A DNA stretch of 64,000 nucleotides from Hyphomicrobium_A sp963776675 (GCA_963776675.1 CAVZNR010000021.1:46661-110660); one strand, 5' to 3'. Numbered from the stretch's first letter, positions 10,750 through 22,598 are shown. The notes: a model not told the origin generated them from the letters alone. Made by a program: numbers and translations.

Positions 10750-13700
10750 TTAGGAATGCACCTCGTTAGCGTCAAGGACACTTACGTCCAGATCCCAAAG
10801 GCGCGTGGCGTAATCGTCGAGAACCTCGCCCGGGACTTGCATGATTCGCGGGGCCTCGGTCCATAACAGGGCCGCCTTTACTTGGCGACCGGGATAGATC
10901 TCCAAAAGCGCCAGCCGATAGGCCGCAAGCTGAAAAAGGTAAGCTTTGGCAACGCCTTCCACCTTCAGCGGGGGTGGCCGGTTGGTCTTGTAGTCGACGA
11001 TCAGGATCTCATCGCCGTCCTCTACAAGGCGATCGATCTGGCCGATCAGCTTGAGGGCCGGCCGATTCGGCTTGGGGTTGCGCAGCTGCGCCACAATCGG
11101 CACCTCGGCGCGGCTTTGCGGCCCGAACAGCGCGGCGAAGGCGGCATCGTTAAGGATAGCCAGCGTCTCCCGCACGATGCCATCTCGCACGCGCGTCGAA
11201 AGCGTCGCCCCGCGCAGCCCCACGAAGCCTTTCGCCGCCGCGGGCCATCGGGCCGCGGGCAGCGTCGGCAGATATTGCAGCAGCGCATGCGTGAGCGTGC
11301 CGCGCAGGAAGCGGCTCTCGCCCGCCGAGGTGAGCGGCGACGGCATCGCTGGCTCCTCGCGCGCCGCCTCGCCGCGCGGCTGCGCCGGCAGCGGCTCGCC
11401 CGTCTCGTCGGGCGCGTAGGCCTCCAGGCGCGACGGCGCCAGCGGAATGGTGAGGCCCGGCTCGCGCGGAGCTGAGCTTTTCGCCCACGCCGGCAAAGCG
11501 ACGGCGCCGGTCGTGTCGGCGATCACGTGGCGCGTCGGCTCCGGCTCTGTCGATTGATCGGCATGTAAGCGGCGCACGCGCGTGCCGTCGGGGAGCTCGA
11601 CTTCGCTCAGCATCGCGCTCAGCTGCGTGTCGATGATCTCGTACCAGCAGTCGTTGGGGCGCTGCTTCTTGCCTTCGAAGCCGGCGACGTACAGCCGGTC
11701 GCGCGCGCGCGTCATCGCCACGTAGAGCAGGCGGTTGCGCTCGTGCGCGTCGAGCGCATCGCGCTGCTGGCGCGCCTTGGCAATGGCCTCCACGTTGCCC
11801 GTGCCCTTGACGCGCCACACGAACGGCTTGGCCTCCACGCCGTCGGGAAGCGCCATATCGGCGAGGTCGAATAGCGCCGTGCTGCCGCCGGTGGCGGTCG
11901 TGCACGTGTCGGGCAGGAACACGATCGGCGCCTCCAGCCCCTTGGCGCCGTGCACCGTCATCACGCGCACCTCGTTGCGCCCCTGCTCCATGTCGCGCTT
12001 CACCTCGCGCTCGGCCTCGGCGAGATAGGCGAGGAAGCCGGTGAGCGAGGGCGGCGCCTGGTCGTCATAGGCGAGCGCCAGGTTCAGGAACTCGTCCAGC
12101 GGGTCGGCGGCCTCGGGGCCGAGACGGGCGAGGAACCGCGCCCGCGCGCCCTCGCGGTCGAGGATGGCGGCAAAGAACTCGAACGGCGGCGCGAAATCGG
12201 CGCGCGCGCGCCAGCGCTTCAAGGTCTCGGCGGCAGCCTTCCAGGCGGGCTTGGTGTCGGCGGCATCGATCAGCGCCTTCCACAGGGTGCCCTTGCGCCC
12301 GACCGCCAGCGCCATGAGGTCGTCGTCGTCGAGGCCGACGAGCGGGCTCTTCAGGACCTCGGCGAGCGCCAGATCGTTCTCGGGCAGCGTCAGGAACTCG
12401 CCCAGCGAAACCAGGTCCTCGACCGCGATCTGCTCGGCGAGCCGCAGCCGGTCGGCGCCGGCCACGGGAATGTCGCGCGCCTTCAAGGCCGCAACCATGG
12501 GCCCCGCGAACGGCCGGCGCTTGCGCACCAGGATCAGGATGTCGCTGGGGCGGACGGCGCGGTCCTCGCTGGCGAGACGCTCTCCGCCATCGAGCCAGCC
12601 CTTGATCGTATCGGCGATGCGCTCGGCGAGGCGCACCGCTGGCGCGCTCCCCGCACTCTCCGCAAGCGGTGCCCAGACATCGACCGGGCCGGTGTCCTCC
12701 TGCTGCTCCGTCGGCCACACCTCGACGAGGCCGGCATGGCCTAAGCGGTGCACCGCGTGACGGATCGTCGTCGCCTGCGCGGTCAGCCCCGGCGTGCGCC
12801 CGGCATCGGCAAAGACGCGATCGACGCTGGCGAGGATCGGCGCCACCGTGCGGAACGACAGATCGAGCGGAATGCGCTTCAGCGGCTGACCGAAATCCTG
12901 CGTGAGCTCGGCAAACGCGCGCGCCATCTCCTCGAACATGTGCGGGGCGGCACCCTGGAAGCTGTAGATCGACTGCTTCTCGTCGCCGACGGCAAAAATC
13001 GTGCGCGTCTCCTCGCGCTGCCCCGCGCCGGAGAAGAACTCCTGCGCCAGCGCCTTGACCACGTGCCACTGCTCGCGGCTGGTGTCCTGCGCCTCGTCGA
13101 CGAGGATATGGTCGATGCCGCGGTCGAGCTTGTAGAGCACCCACGCCGCCCACTGCTTCTCGTGCAGCAGGCTCACGGTCTTGGCGATGAGGTCCTCGTA
13201 ATCGAGGGCGGCGCGCCGCGCCTTGGCATGGCCGTAGCGCTGCAGCACGGCGCCGGCGAGCCGCGTCAGCGCCATCGTCGCGGCGATGACGGCGAGCGCC
13301 TTGCGCTCGTTGAGCAGCTTGCAGAAGCGCGACTGCGCCGAGCTGAAGATCGTATCGAGGTCGGCATGCTCGGTCTTGATCGCCTTGCTCATCAGGCTTG
13401 CGCGGGCCTCGCCCTTGCCCGTGCAGAAGAAGGCTTCGAGCGCCTCGACGCGGGCACCCGCTCCGCGCGCTGCCAGCGCCGCCGCGACGGTCTCGGCAAG
13501 CTTGCGATCGTTGGTGCCGCCGCCGCTCAGCGCGTCGCGCAGGCGCTGCAGGTCGGGATCGCGCACCGTGTCGGCAAGCGCCCGCGTCAGGCCGTCGTGC
13601 GAGGCCTGCGCGCCGACGCCGAGCGCGCTCGCGGTAGAGCGCTTCCACCGGGGCCAGCTCGTCGGCCCCGGAGTCGGGATCGATGCGCAACACGACGTCG

Positions 13701-14332
13701 AGCCAGCGCCGCGCCGACAGCGCCTCGCGCAAAAGCTCGTCGAAGCGCTCGTCGGCGGCGAAGGGAATGGCCGCTTTGAGCGCGCGCCCCTCGGGCGAGC
13801 CAGGCGCGCGCGTGGCGAGAGTCAGCACCTGGTCGATGGCCTCGCGCTGGATGAGATGCGCGGTGGCGTCGTCGAGGATCGAGAAGCCCGGCGCCACGCC
13901 CGCCTCCAGCGGGAAGCGCTGCAACAGCCGCTCGCAGAAGGAGTGGATTGTCTGCACCTTGAGGCCGCCCGGCGTCTCGATCGCCATGGTGAAGAGCGTG
14001 CGTGCGCGCGCGATCTCTTCGGGCGTCGGTGCGTGCGCGTTGAGCTCGGTCAGCTTCGCTGTCAGCTCGTCCGGCGCCATGGTCACCCACTGCGCCAGCG
14101 TGTCGTAGACGCGCTTCGACATCTCGGCCGCCGCCGCCTTGGTGTAGGTGAGGCAGAGGATGCGCTCGGGGATCGTTCCCGCCAGCATGAGGCGCAACGC
14201 CCGCTGCGTCAGCACGTGCGTCTTGCCGGTGCCGGCGTTGGCGCTCACCCAGGCGGAGCTGCGCGGGTCGGCCGCCTCGCGCTGCGCGCGCTTGGTGCGC
14301 TCCAGGTCGCTCAGGGGCCGGTGCATCGTCAT
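10750..14332 (-). CDS. addA: AddA, double-strand break repair helicase-nuclease subunit (frameshifted)
   Basis: UvrD/RecB-like 3'-5' helicase with a C-terminal RecB nuclease, the AddAB counterpart of RecBCD. The Walker A AGTGKT is at residues 33-38, the Walker B HILVDEAQDTS is mid-protein, and the nuclease motif ILIVDYKTNRPP is near the end. The ATG at 14332 overlaps the addB stop (ATGA), so translation is coupled. The N-terminal frame is lost at about 13625-13640. Shifting by one base continues ALGVGAQASHDGL into RDPDLQRLRDAL and on to the stop. The combined length of about 1190 residues suits the family. Probably an assembly indel. Confidence 0.92.
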
Positions 14333-17300
14333 GTGACCTCGTCCTCGACGACCGCCGTCCATTCGCCGACGCGCGCCAGGTGCGCGTAGTCGTCGTACTC
14401 GTAGTCGAAGCCGGCGCGCCGCAGCGCCTTGTAGGGCGTGGTCTCGTCGTCGAAGGCGGCGATCAGGCGTTCGAGCCGGTCAACAGCGATGCGCCCGAGC
14501 GCGGCCACGTCGTCGCTCTTGACGCAGCGTTCCTCGCCCGCCGGCTCGCCGCCGGTCGCGCGGATGTAGCGCAGCTTGGTGACGGCAGCCGGACCGACGC
14601 CGTCAAAGCCCGCCTCGCCGCGCGCGATCGCGGCCTCCAGCGGAAGCTGCGGTGAAAGCCCCTGCTCGACCCGGTTGTCGGTGGGGAGCTGCCCGGTCTT
14701 GTAGTCGGTGATGACGAGGCCGCTTTTCCCCACATCGATGCGGTCGGCGCGCGCCGTCAGCACGAAGGGACCGGCGGGACCCTTGAGCGCCAGCTTGCCG
14801 TCGACCTCGGCGACGATGCGCGTCGTGCCGGCGCGCCGGGCGGGCTCGGTCTCGGTGAACCAGTGTGCAAAGCGCGCAAACCGCGGCAGCCAGAACGCGG
14901 CCACGCGCGGGTTCGCCGCATAGCGTGCGAGCACGGACTCGGCGATCGCCATCAGCTCGGCGCCGGCGTCGCGCGGCAGCGCGTTCGCGTGGGCCTTGGC
15001 GAAGCGGCTCATGATCTCGTGCACGATGGAGCCGCGCAGCGCCGCGTCGGGGCCGGCGCCCAGCTCGGGAAGCTTCTCCAGCTTGAGAATGTGGCGGGCG
15101 AAGATCGCATACGGATTGGCAAGCCAGGTCTCGATGCGCGTCACGCTCATCTGGCGCGGGCGCAGCGCGATCCTGGGCCGCGGCTCCGGCGCCTTGAGGC
15201 GCAGGCGCGTCGTCATAAGAGTCGCGCGCGCGCGCCCAGCCAAGCCACGGCTCCTCCGTGTCGAGCGCGTCTTTCAGGCCCATGCCGGCCAGCAGCGCCT
15301 GCAGCCGCATCAGCCAGCGCGACGGCACCGTGGGCACGCCGTCGATCTTTTGCGCGCGGCTCATGTACACGCGCGGCGCGCCCAGGAACGACGTGAAGTC
15401 GTGCGCGGCGTAGCCGATCTTCTCCTCGGGCGAGGGCAGCTTGAGCTGCTCGCGCATGCGCCGGTTGAGCCAGGGGCCGGGATCGGCAACCTCCGGCCAG
15501 GTGCCGTCGTTGAGCGAGCCCAGCACCATCACGTCGGTCTGCTGCAGGCGCGCCTCGAACGGGCCCCAGATGAAAAGGCGCGGATGCACGGCCACGCGCG
15601 GGCGCACGTTGAGACCGGTGATGAGGCTGCGATAGAGGTCGGCGTAGTCGGCGGCCTCGATCGCGGGCGAGCTCAAGTCCGGGTCCATGAGACCGGCAAA
15701 GAAGGTGGAGGCCGTGGTGCCGGCCTCGCCGCCCCACAGCGGCGAGGTCTCCTCGGCCTCGTCGGCGTCGGGCAGGCGCGCGAGCGCTTCGGCGCATCTG
15801 ACGTGCGCCGCCGCGATGTCGCGCAGCGACTGCGGACCGCCGGCAAAGACGGCGACCAGCGGGGCGTAGGCGTCCTTCAGGCGGCGGGCGACCTCTTGCG
15901 CGCCGTCCCAGTCTTCCGGCCACAGCCGCTTTACCGCTTGATGGCGGCGTTCTCCCCCGGTGATCGCCTCGCGGGTCGCCGTGAGCGCCTGTGCGATACC
16001 GTCGAGACCGTGGCCCAGGTAGACGTCGCGAAAGGCCCCGATCTCGAGCGCGCGCGCCGCCCGGCGCACGGCGAAGGCGTCGAGGCCCAGCCGCGTCAGC
16101 GGGTGCTTCAGAAGCGCCATCACCTCGGCCGGCGCGAAGTCTTTGGCGATGGCGCCGATGACGAGATCGAGGAAGGTGCCGGGAACCGTCTTGGCGAACG
16201 GACGCCCGGCGGAATCGTCGACGCGGATGCCCCAGGATTCGAGCCGCGCGGCAACGCGGCGCGCCAGCAGGCGGTCGGGCGAGACCAGCGCCGCCGTGCG
16301 CCCCGGCGTCTCCGCCGCCTCGCGCAAGATCAGCGCCACCACCTCGGCCTCGTCCTGCGCCGACGGCGCCTCGATGAGACTGATGCCGTTGAGCGCGTCG
16401 CGCACGCCGCCGCGGTCGGCATCCCGGGCATAGTCGTGCCAGCGCGCCGTGGTGCCCGACGGGCGCATCGTCTCGGCGATGAGCTGCGCGCGGCGCGCCT
16501 GTGCCGCTTCGGGCGCGGTGCCGGCCAGCACGGCCACGTCCTTGCGTTGCAGTCCCAGGCGGTCGAGCAGCGTGCGCAAGCCGAACTGCGGGTGCTCGGG
16601 GTGCTCGGGCACCTTGTCCCAGCTCTCGTCGTCGAGATGCGGATCGAGCCCCGGCAGCACGATCGCGCCTTGGGGAAGTGCCGCCACGGTGCGCATCAGC
16701 TGCACGGTTGCAGGAATGGAGCCGGTCACGCCGGCGACGATCACGGGGCCTTCGGGCGGCATGGCAGCCAAGCGCTCCGCCTCGGCGAGGATCGCCTCGT
16801 TGCGGCGCGAGGCGGCCGACAAAAGCCCTTTCTCCTGCAGATGCGCCGGCCACATCTCGGTGACGATCTTCAAAAATTCGATCGTCTGCTGCCAGTGCTC
16901 GGAGAACTCCTCCGGCACCAGCGAAGCGAGCTCGTCGAGGACCGGCTCTCCGGGCCGCTCCGTTTCCACCATGTCCATGAGGCGCGCGAGCTCTGCGGCC
17001 AGATGTGCCGCCTGCGCCGGCGTGTTGGCGCCGGCGGCCGCCGCCTGATCGCTGAGGAAGTCGGCCGGGTCGTCGCCGCGGCGCATAACCTGCGACCACT
17101 TGAGCACCAGCTCGGTGAGCGCCAGCCGGCGCGCGATCTCGCTGACAGCGGGCGGCAGGTCGAGCGCGTCGGCGCCGAGCGCTGCGTCGGCGGCAAGGCC
17201 CGACAGCAGCGTGAGATCGTCCTCGCCTTCGGAGATCGGGCGGATGCGCGGCAGCATCATCGCCGCCCCGCCGCCGGCCGCGAAGAAGGCCTCCTGCAGC

Positions 17301-17509
17301 GCGCGCGCGGCGCGTCGCGTCGGCAGCAGCACCGTGACGTTGGGAAGATCGAGCGGCTTTGGCGCCGCGCCGCCTGGCAGCGGCAGGTCGCCGGCTAGCA
17401 GCGCGCGCGCGATCGCATCGAGAAAGGCGCGCCCCGGCGGCACCGTGTAGACGCGCGCCGCGTCCGTTTTTGCGGTTGGGGTCGCAGCGGTCTCAAGCGA
17501 CGTCCTCAC
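14329..17509 (-). CDS. addB: AddB, double-strand break repair subunit (frameshifted)
   Basis: AddB partner of AddA in resection of broken DNA ends. The N-terminus VTVLLPTRRAARALQEAF belongs to the inactivated-helicase half. The C-terminus has the RecB-type nuclease motif VITDYKTGQLP and the upstream ADRIDV. The start is GTG at 17509, overlapping the end of murU by 17 nt. The frame breaks at about 15221-15236 inside a (CG)n run. Reading resumes one base off as RATLMTTRLRLKAPEPRPR and reaches the TGA at 14329. No four-cysteine iron-sulfur cluster is visible. Total about 1060 residues. Confidence 0.9.
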
Positions 17510-18236
17510 TCTCGATCCACCTTTCCGCTTCCGTGAGCGCGTCCGGCGTGCCGACGTGCATCCAAAGTCCGTCGAGGCGGATGCCGTAGAGACGCCCATT
17601 CTCGATCGCGGCGTCCCACACCCGGTTGAGCGAGAAGGCGCCGTGCGGAGCGCCTTCGAACATGCGCGGGTGCGCAATCGAGACGCCGGTGAATACGAAC
17701 GGCACCATCTGCCGTTCGCCGCGGCGGAAAAGCCGCCCATCGGTCCCCATGCCGAAGTCGCCGGGACCGTCGTAGCCCAGGCTCGATGTCGCCGAGGCGA
17801 GGAGCATCAGGCTGTCCATCGTCTCAGGGTCCCAGGCGGCGAACAGCCGCTCCAGGTTCGAGCCGACGCCCTCGATCCACACCGAGTCGGAGTTGTGAAT
17901 CAAGAAGGGCTCCGATCCGAGCTTGGATAGCGCATGAACAACCGCCCCGCCGGTATCGAGAATCTGCCCGCGCTCGTTCGAGATAGCGATCTCGGGGCGC
18001 TGCCTGTGGGCAAGGTGTGTCTCCAGCAAATCGGCCAGGTAGTGCACGTTGACGACGGCGCGGGCGACGCCGGCCGCCGCCATCCGGTCGAGCACGTGAT
18101 CGATGAGCGCGCGCCCCCTGAGGCGCACCAGCGGCTTGGGCACCGTGTCGGTCAACGGCCGCATGCGCTTGCCGAGACCGGCTGCCAGCACCATCCCGGT
18201 CTCGGGCCGCCATTGGGCCGCTTTGCTCATGGACAA
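17493..18236 (-). CDS. murU: N-acetylmuramate alpha-1-phosphate uridylyltransferase (MurU-like)
   Basis: Nucleotidyltransferase of 247 residues with the sugar-phosphate NTase signature MVLAAGLGKRMRPLTDTVPKPLV and a metal-binding HNSDSVW. In the MurU/AmgK peptidoglycan-recycling route, AmgK phosphorylates anomeric MurNAc and MurU makes UDP-MurNAc, bypassing de novo synthesis. The gene starts 10 nt after the upstream tsaE-amgK fusion and overlaps addB. That placement supports MurU over a generic mannose- or glucose-1-phosphate transferase. Confidence 0.85.
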   Translation of the reverse strand: MSMSKAAQWRPETGMVLAAGLGKRMRPLTDTVPKPLVRLRGRALIDHVLDRMAAAGVARAVVNVHYLADLLETHLAHRQRPEIAISNERGQILDTGGAVVHALSKLGSEPFLIHNSDSVWIEGVGSNLERLFAAWDPETMDSLMLLASATSSLGYDGPGDFGMGTDGRLFRRGERQMVPFVFTGVSIAHPRMFEGAPHGAFSLNRVWDAAIENGRLYGIRLDGLWMHVGTPDALTEAERWIESEDVA

Positions 18237-18245
18237 GCTCTTATC

Positions 18246-19758
18246 TCAGGCTGCAACGGCGCCGCGCGTCTTTGTCGGCATGTGGCGATCATACCAGTCC
18301 TTGAGCGGCTTGAGCTCGGGGTGCGCCAGATCGCGCTCCAGATAGCGCCAGATCCTGCGGAAGATGGCGCAGGTATTGCGGCTTGCCGTCGCGCTTGGCG
18401 AGGCGGGCAAAGATGCCGAGGATCTTGGTGTTGCGCTGGGCGCCGAGCGCGGCATAGGCGAAAGCGAAGGCATCGCGGTCGAACCCCGTCTCGGTGCGCG
18501 CAACGCCGGCACAGTAGTGATCGAGAAGGCGGCCTTCAAGCTCGGGGGGCACATCGATACGCGCATCCTGCAAAAGCGAGACGAGGTCGTAGGCGGGGGG
18601 CCCGCACATGGCATCCTGAAAGTCGATCACGCCGATACGCGCAATGCCCGTGCGCTGCGGCAGCCAGAGAAGATTGGGCGAGTGGTAGTCGCGCAACACC
18701 CAGCCCTGGGGCAGCTGCGCGAGCCGGTCGAACACCGCGGCCCACAGCGCCAAATACTCCGCGCGCGCCGCATCCGGCGCCGGGGCGCCATGCAGCGCCG
18801 GCCAGTACCAGTCGGTCAGCAGCTCCACCTCGATGCCGAGCGCATCGTGATCGTAGGCCGCCAGACTAGTGGGCGGCGCGTGGGTGCGCAGCGCCACGAG
18901 GGCCTCCGCCGCCGTGCGCCACAGCGTCTCCTGATCGCCCGCACCCGTCTCCACCGCGCGGCCCAAGATGTTGTCGCCGAGATCCTCCAGCAGCAGAAAT
19001 CCGTGATCGAGATCCTGGGCGTAGATGTCCGGCGTGCTGAGGCCGCTGGCACGGAGCGCCTTCGCGATCTCGACGAACGGGCGCACGTCCTCGGCAAGGT
19101 GCGCGATGCGGCTATAGGGCAGCCCGTTGCGGATCGCGGGGCCGTCGGCCTGGCGCGCCCAATCCATGAGCACAGCCCCGCGCTGCGGGCATACGACCCG
19201 CCCGTAGCGGCGCACCGAGGCGTCACCCTGCAAATAGCGCAACGAGCAGGCTTCGCTGCCGACGCCCGCGCCTGCCATCAGATCGAGCATGGCGCCGAAG
19301 CGCAAAAGCCGCTGCTCCCATTCGCCGTGCCCGGTGAGCGTCACGCGCCGCGTCGTGTCCTCTCCGCTATCCTCCAGCCGAATGTCGAGGCGATCGTGCG
19401 GGAGGGTGCTGCCGGCGCGCTCGGGCCATTCGACCAGAGCAAGACCTCTGCGCAGCGCCAAGTCGAGCCCCAGCTCGTCCAGCTCCGAAGGCTGGCCGAG
19501 CCGGTAGAGATCGAGGTGCGCAACCGACATGCGCGGCGTCTCGTACGTCTGCACCAGCGTGAAGGTCGGGCTGGGGATCTCCTCGTGCGCCCCGTTCAAA
19601 AGCGCGCGGATCAGCGCCCGAGCGAACGTCGTCTTACCCGCCCCCAGATCGCCGCTGAGCGTGACGAGGTCCCCGGGGCGCACGGCAAACGCCACGTCCT
19701 CGGCCAGGCGGCCGAGCATGGTCTCACTGATGCCTGGGATGATCCGTGTCGAAGGCAT
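18246..19758 (-). CDS. tsaE-amgK: TsaE-AmgK fusion: t6A synthesis ATPase and MurNAc/GlcNAc anomeric kinase (frameshifted)
   Basis: Residues 1-150 are TsaE, the P-loop ATPase of the tRNA t6A37 complex (LSGDLGAGKTTFARALI; SPTFTLVQTYE; HLDLYRL). Residues 165-490 form an aminoglycoside-phosphotransferase-like kinase (LRDYHSPNLLWLPQR, IGVIDFQDAMCGPPAYDL), matching AmgK of cell-wall recycling. The fusion is a known alphaproteobacterial arrangement. The last 40 codons shift frame at about 18357-18362. Removing one base gives RIWRYLERDLAHPEL and a stop at 18246 instead of 18289. It sits between divL and murU with gaps of about 10 nt, so it is part of one operon. Confidence 0.92.
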
Positions 19759-19769
19759 GAAGGGTCACT

Positions 19770-22364
19770 TTACGCGGCAGTACCGCCCGCTGGTAGCGGT
19801 CCCATTGGACCCTGTTGAGGGCCTTGTTGTGGCCCTTGCGACTGAGGGGGCTCGCCGGCCGAGCCGGGGCGCCCTTTTTCGGGCAGCCGCACGGTGACGC
19901 GGGTGCCGCGGCCCGGCTCCGATTCCAGCGAAACGGTGCCCCCGTGCAACTCCACCAGGCTCTTGACGATGGACAGCCCCAGGCCGGCGCCGCGATGGCC
20001 CGATCCCTGGCTGCGGCTCTCGAAGCGCTCGAACACGCGCCATTGCTGGTCCTTGGGAATGCCGACGCCCTGATCCTCCACCGAGAACACGACCATGCCC
20101 TGCTCGCGCCAGCAGTCAATGCGAATGGCGTCGCCCGCCTTGGAGAAGCCGACGGCGTTCGACAGCAGATTGTAGAGGATCTGGCGCACGCGCGCCTCGT
20201 CGGCGACGAACTGCTTGACGTCCTCGGCCACCGCGATCTGCAGCGTCAGGCGCGCGCGCTGGGCGGCCTCGCGTACGCCGAGGATGGCCGCCTCGATGAC
20301 GCCGCGCACCTCGATGGTAGAAAGCTTCAACTCCATGGCGCCCGCGTCCATGGTGGCGAGCGTGAGGATGTCGTCGATGATGGCGAGCAGCGTGCGCGAG
20401 GAGACGGAGATGTCGCCCAGGTACTCGTGCTGCTTGGCGTTGAGCGGGCCGACCTGCGGGCTCGACAGCAGATCGGAAAACCCGATGATGTTGGTGAGCG
20501 GCGTGCGCAGCTCATACGAGATGTGCCCGATGAAGGCGTTCTTCATGCGGTCGGCGGCGACGAGCGCCTCGTTGCGCTCTTCCAGCGCGCGCTCGTAGCG
20601 GCGCGCGTCCGTCACGTCGGCAAACGTAAAGAGCGTGGCGCCGTCGGGCAGCGGCATGCCGGCGAAATCGATGATCGAATTGTCAACGCGCAGCATCTGG
20701 CCCTCGAAAGGCTCGCGCTGCTCGGAGAACGAGGTGACGGCGCCACCGATGCGCGCCCAGGTCGCCGCGTCGTCGTAGTATTGGCGTGCCATCACGATGA
20801 ACTCGTCGATATGGGGCTCGCCCAGCTCGCGCCGCGACACCTTCCAGATCTCGGCGAAAGCTGAGTTGAACAGCTTGAGCCGGCCGTCCGGGCCGAACAC
20901 CGCGACGCCTTCCTTGAGGCTGTCGAGCGTCTCGCGCTGCACGTCGATCAGCGCATTGTACTCGCTTTCGAGCGCCAGGCGCTCCGTCTCGTCGATGTAG
21001 AGATAGGTCACGCCGCCGTCGGAGCGCTTCTCGGCCACGACGTGCAGCATGCGTCCGTCGGGGATGTGCCACCAGTCCTCGTGCTGGGCGGCCTCGCCGT
21101 AGCACGACAGGATCACGGCCTTCCATTCGGGATAGTTCACGACCTCCGGCAGCCGCCCCAGCTCGCGCAGCCGATCCAGCACCGCGCCGTCGGTCGGCCG
21201 CGTCTTGAGCCAGTCGGCCTCGAGCTTCCACAGCTTGCCGTAGGCCTCGTTGAAGAACACGAGCTGCTGCTGGGCATTGAAGATGGCGACCGCGGTCGCC
21301 ACCCGGTCGAGCGTGCGGTCGTAGGCGGCGATCTGGCGGTCGATGTCGCCCTGCATGCGCTCCGACGGCGACAGGTCGATGGCGGCGGCCGCGGTCGCGT
21401 CCTCGAAGGGAATGACCGTCACCTCATGCGGCTTGCGCTCGCCGCTGACCACCAGCGAGATGCGCCCGCGGTAGCTGTCGCCGCGCGACAGGGCGCGCGC
21501 CGCCGTCTTGCGCTGGCGCTGCTCCAGAAGCTCGATCTGCCGCTCCTGCACCTCGGCGCGGGAGTTGGCCTCCACCGCCTTCACGTAGGCGTTGTTGACC
21601 CAGGTGATGCGTCCATCCTTGCCGCGCAGCCACACGGGGATCGGCAGCGTGTCGAGCAGGGTGCGGCTGGCGCGCACCTCGCGGGCGAGACGCTGGTGCT
21701 GGGCGAGGATGCGGGCGACCTCGTCGCGGTGACCGGCCACGTCGCGCAGGCGCAGGACGGCGCGGCCTCCCGCCGTGCGTCCCTCGGCCTCCACGTGGCC
21801 GCCGGCGTGCGTGCGCAGAATCGTATTGAAGGCATGCCCGGCGGTGAACAGCGCATCGAGCGCCGTCTTGAGGGTCGCAGCCGAGCTGGGCTCCAGCCAG
21901 TTGCCGAAACGCAGGAACCGGTCGGGCGTGTCGGGCAGCCCGGGAATGCCTTTTAGCGTATGCGCCACGATGCGCAGGGGCTGGCCCTGCTCCCAGAACA
22001 CCAGGATCTGCGGCTCGGAGCGGATGATGGAGTCGGCCGCGGCGAGGCTGCGCTTCAGGTTGGCGTTCTCGGTGCGGGCGGTCTTGGCCTCGCGCCGCGC
22101 CCGGCCGGCGAGCAGCCAGATGAGCGCCAGCACGAACAGCAGGCCGGCGCCGCCCACGGCCGCCAGCGGCACCCACTCGCTCGTCAGGCCATCGAGGAGG
22201 TCCTTGCCCGTGGCGAGGCCGGCGACGAGCACGAGGACGCACGCAATGCTTGCCGCCAGGAGGGCAGCGAGCTCACGGCGCATGCCGCCAAAGCGTCCGT
22301 TGTGTCCGGCAGATTGCATCGGGATCCAAGGAAAAGTGCGGGAACCCGGGGCCTTGAGACGCAA
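19770..22364 (-). CDS. divL: DivL-type PAS-domain tyrosine pseudo-histidine kinase
   Basis: Membrane-anchored kinase-like protein of up to 864 residues. Two transmembrane segments (about 34-51 and 66-86) are followed by three or four PAS-like regions (about 230-330, 345-460, 475-590), a DHp helix and a HATPase domain. In the H-box HISYELRTPL the residue at the phosphoacceptor site is Tyr617 (codon 20514-20516), not His, the hallmark of DivL. The ATP-binding N, G1 and G2 boxes (NLLSNAVGFS, DQGVGIP, GAGLGLS) are intact. Caulobacter DivL modulates CckA and responds to DivK in cell-cycle control. Adjacency to tsaE also supports the call. The exact start (Met1, Met16 or Met28) is uncertain. Confidence 0.88.
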   Translation of the reverse strand: MRLKAPGSRTFPWIPMQSAGHNGRFGGMRRELAALLAASIACVLVLVAGLATGKDLLDGLTSEWVPLAAVGGAGLLFVLALIWLLAGRARREAKTARTENANLKRSLAAADSIIRSEPQILVFWEQGQPLRIVAHTLKGIPGLPDTPDRFLRFGNWLEPSSAATLKTALDALFTAGHAFNTILRTHAGGHVEAEGRTAGGRAVLRLRDVAGHRDEVARILAQHQRLAREVRASRTLLDTLPIPVWLRGKDGRITWVNNAYVKAVEANSRAEVQERQIELLEQRQRKTAARALSRGDSYRGRISLVVSGERKPHEVTVIPFEDATAAAAIDLSPSERMQGDIDRQIAAYDRTLDRVATAVAIFNAQQQLVFFNEAYGKLWKLEADWLKTRPTDGAVLDRLRELGRLPEVVNYPEWKAVILSCYGEAAQHEDWWHIPDGRMLHVVAEKRSDGGVTYLYIDETERLALESEYNALIDVQRETLDSLKEGVAVFGPDGRLKLFNSAFAEIWKVSRRELGEPHIDEFIVMARQYYDDAATWARIGGAVTSFSEQREPFEGQMLRVDNSIIDFAGMPLPDGATLFTFADVTDARRYERALEERNEALVAADRMKNAFIGHISYELRTPLTNIIGFSDLLSSPQVGPLNAKQHEYLGDISVSSRTLLAIIDDILTLATMDAGAMELKLSTIEVRGVIEAAILGVREAAQRARLTLQIAVAEDVKQFVADEARVRQILYNLLSNAVGFSKAGDAIRIDCWREQGMVVFSVEDQGVGIPKDQQWRVFERFESRSQGSGHRGAGLGLSIVKSLVELHGGTVSLESEPGRGTRVTVRLPEKGRPGSAGEPPQSQGPQQGPQQGPMGPLPAGGTAA

Positions 22365-22547
22365 CGAGCAAAAGACAAAAGCCCGGCGAAGACCGCCTCG
22401 GTACGAAGCGAATCATGGCGGATTATGGGGAGTGGCAGCCGGTGTGGCCAGCCGGCGCGGGCCCTTTGTGGGCCCGGCCGGGCGTTTGCCGGGCGGGTGC
22501 TGCCGACAAGACGCAGGTCGTCTTGCAGGCGTCTTGCGATCCGCGAC

Positions 22548-22572
22548 CACCCTCCCCGTCTAGGGGAGGGTG
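22548..22572. repeat. Short GC-rich palindrome downstream of ahcY
   Basis: CACCCTCCCC and its complement flank GTCTA. The same sequence type appears at 34622-34646. It lies 26 nt past the ahcY stop on the transcribed strand and could serve as a terminator or be a dispersed repeat. Confidence 0.6.
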
Positions 22573-22598
22573 AAGGGGGACGTGATGCTTCTGTGCGA

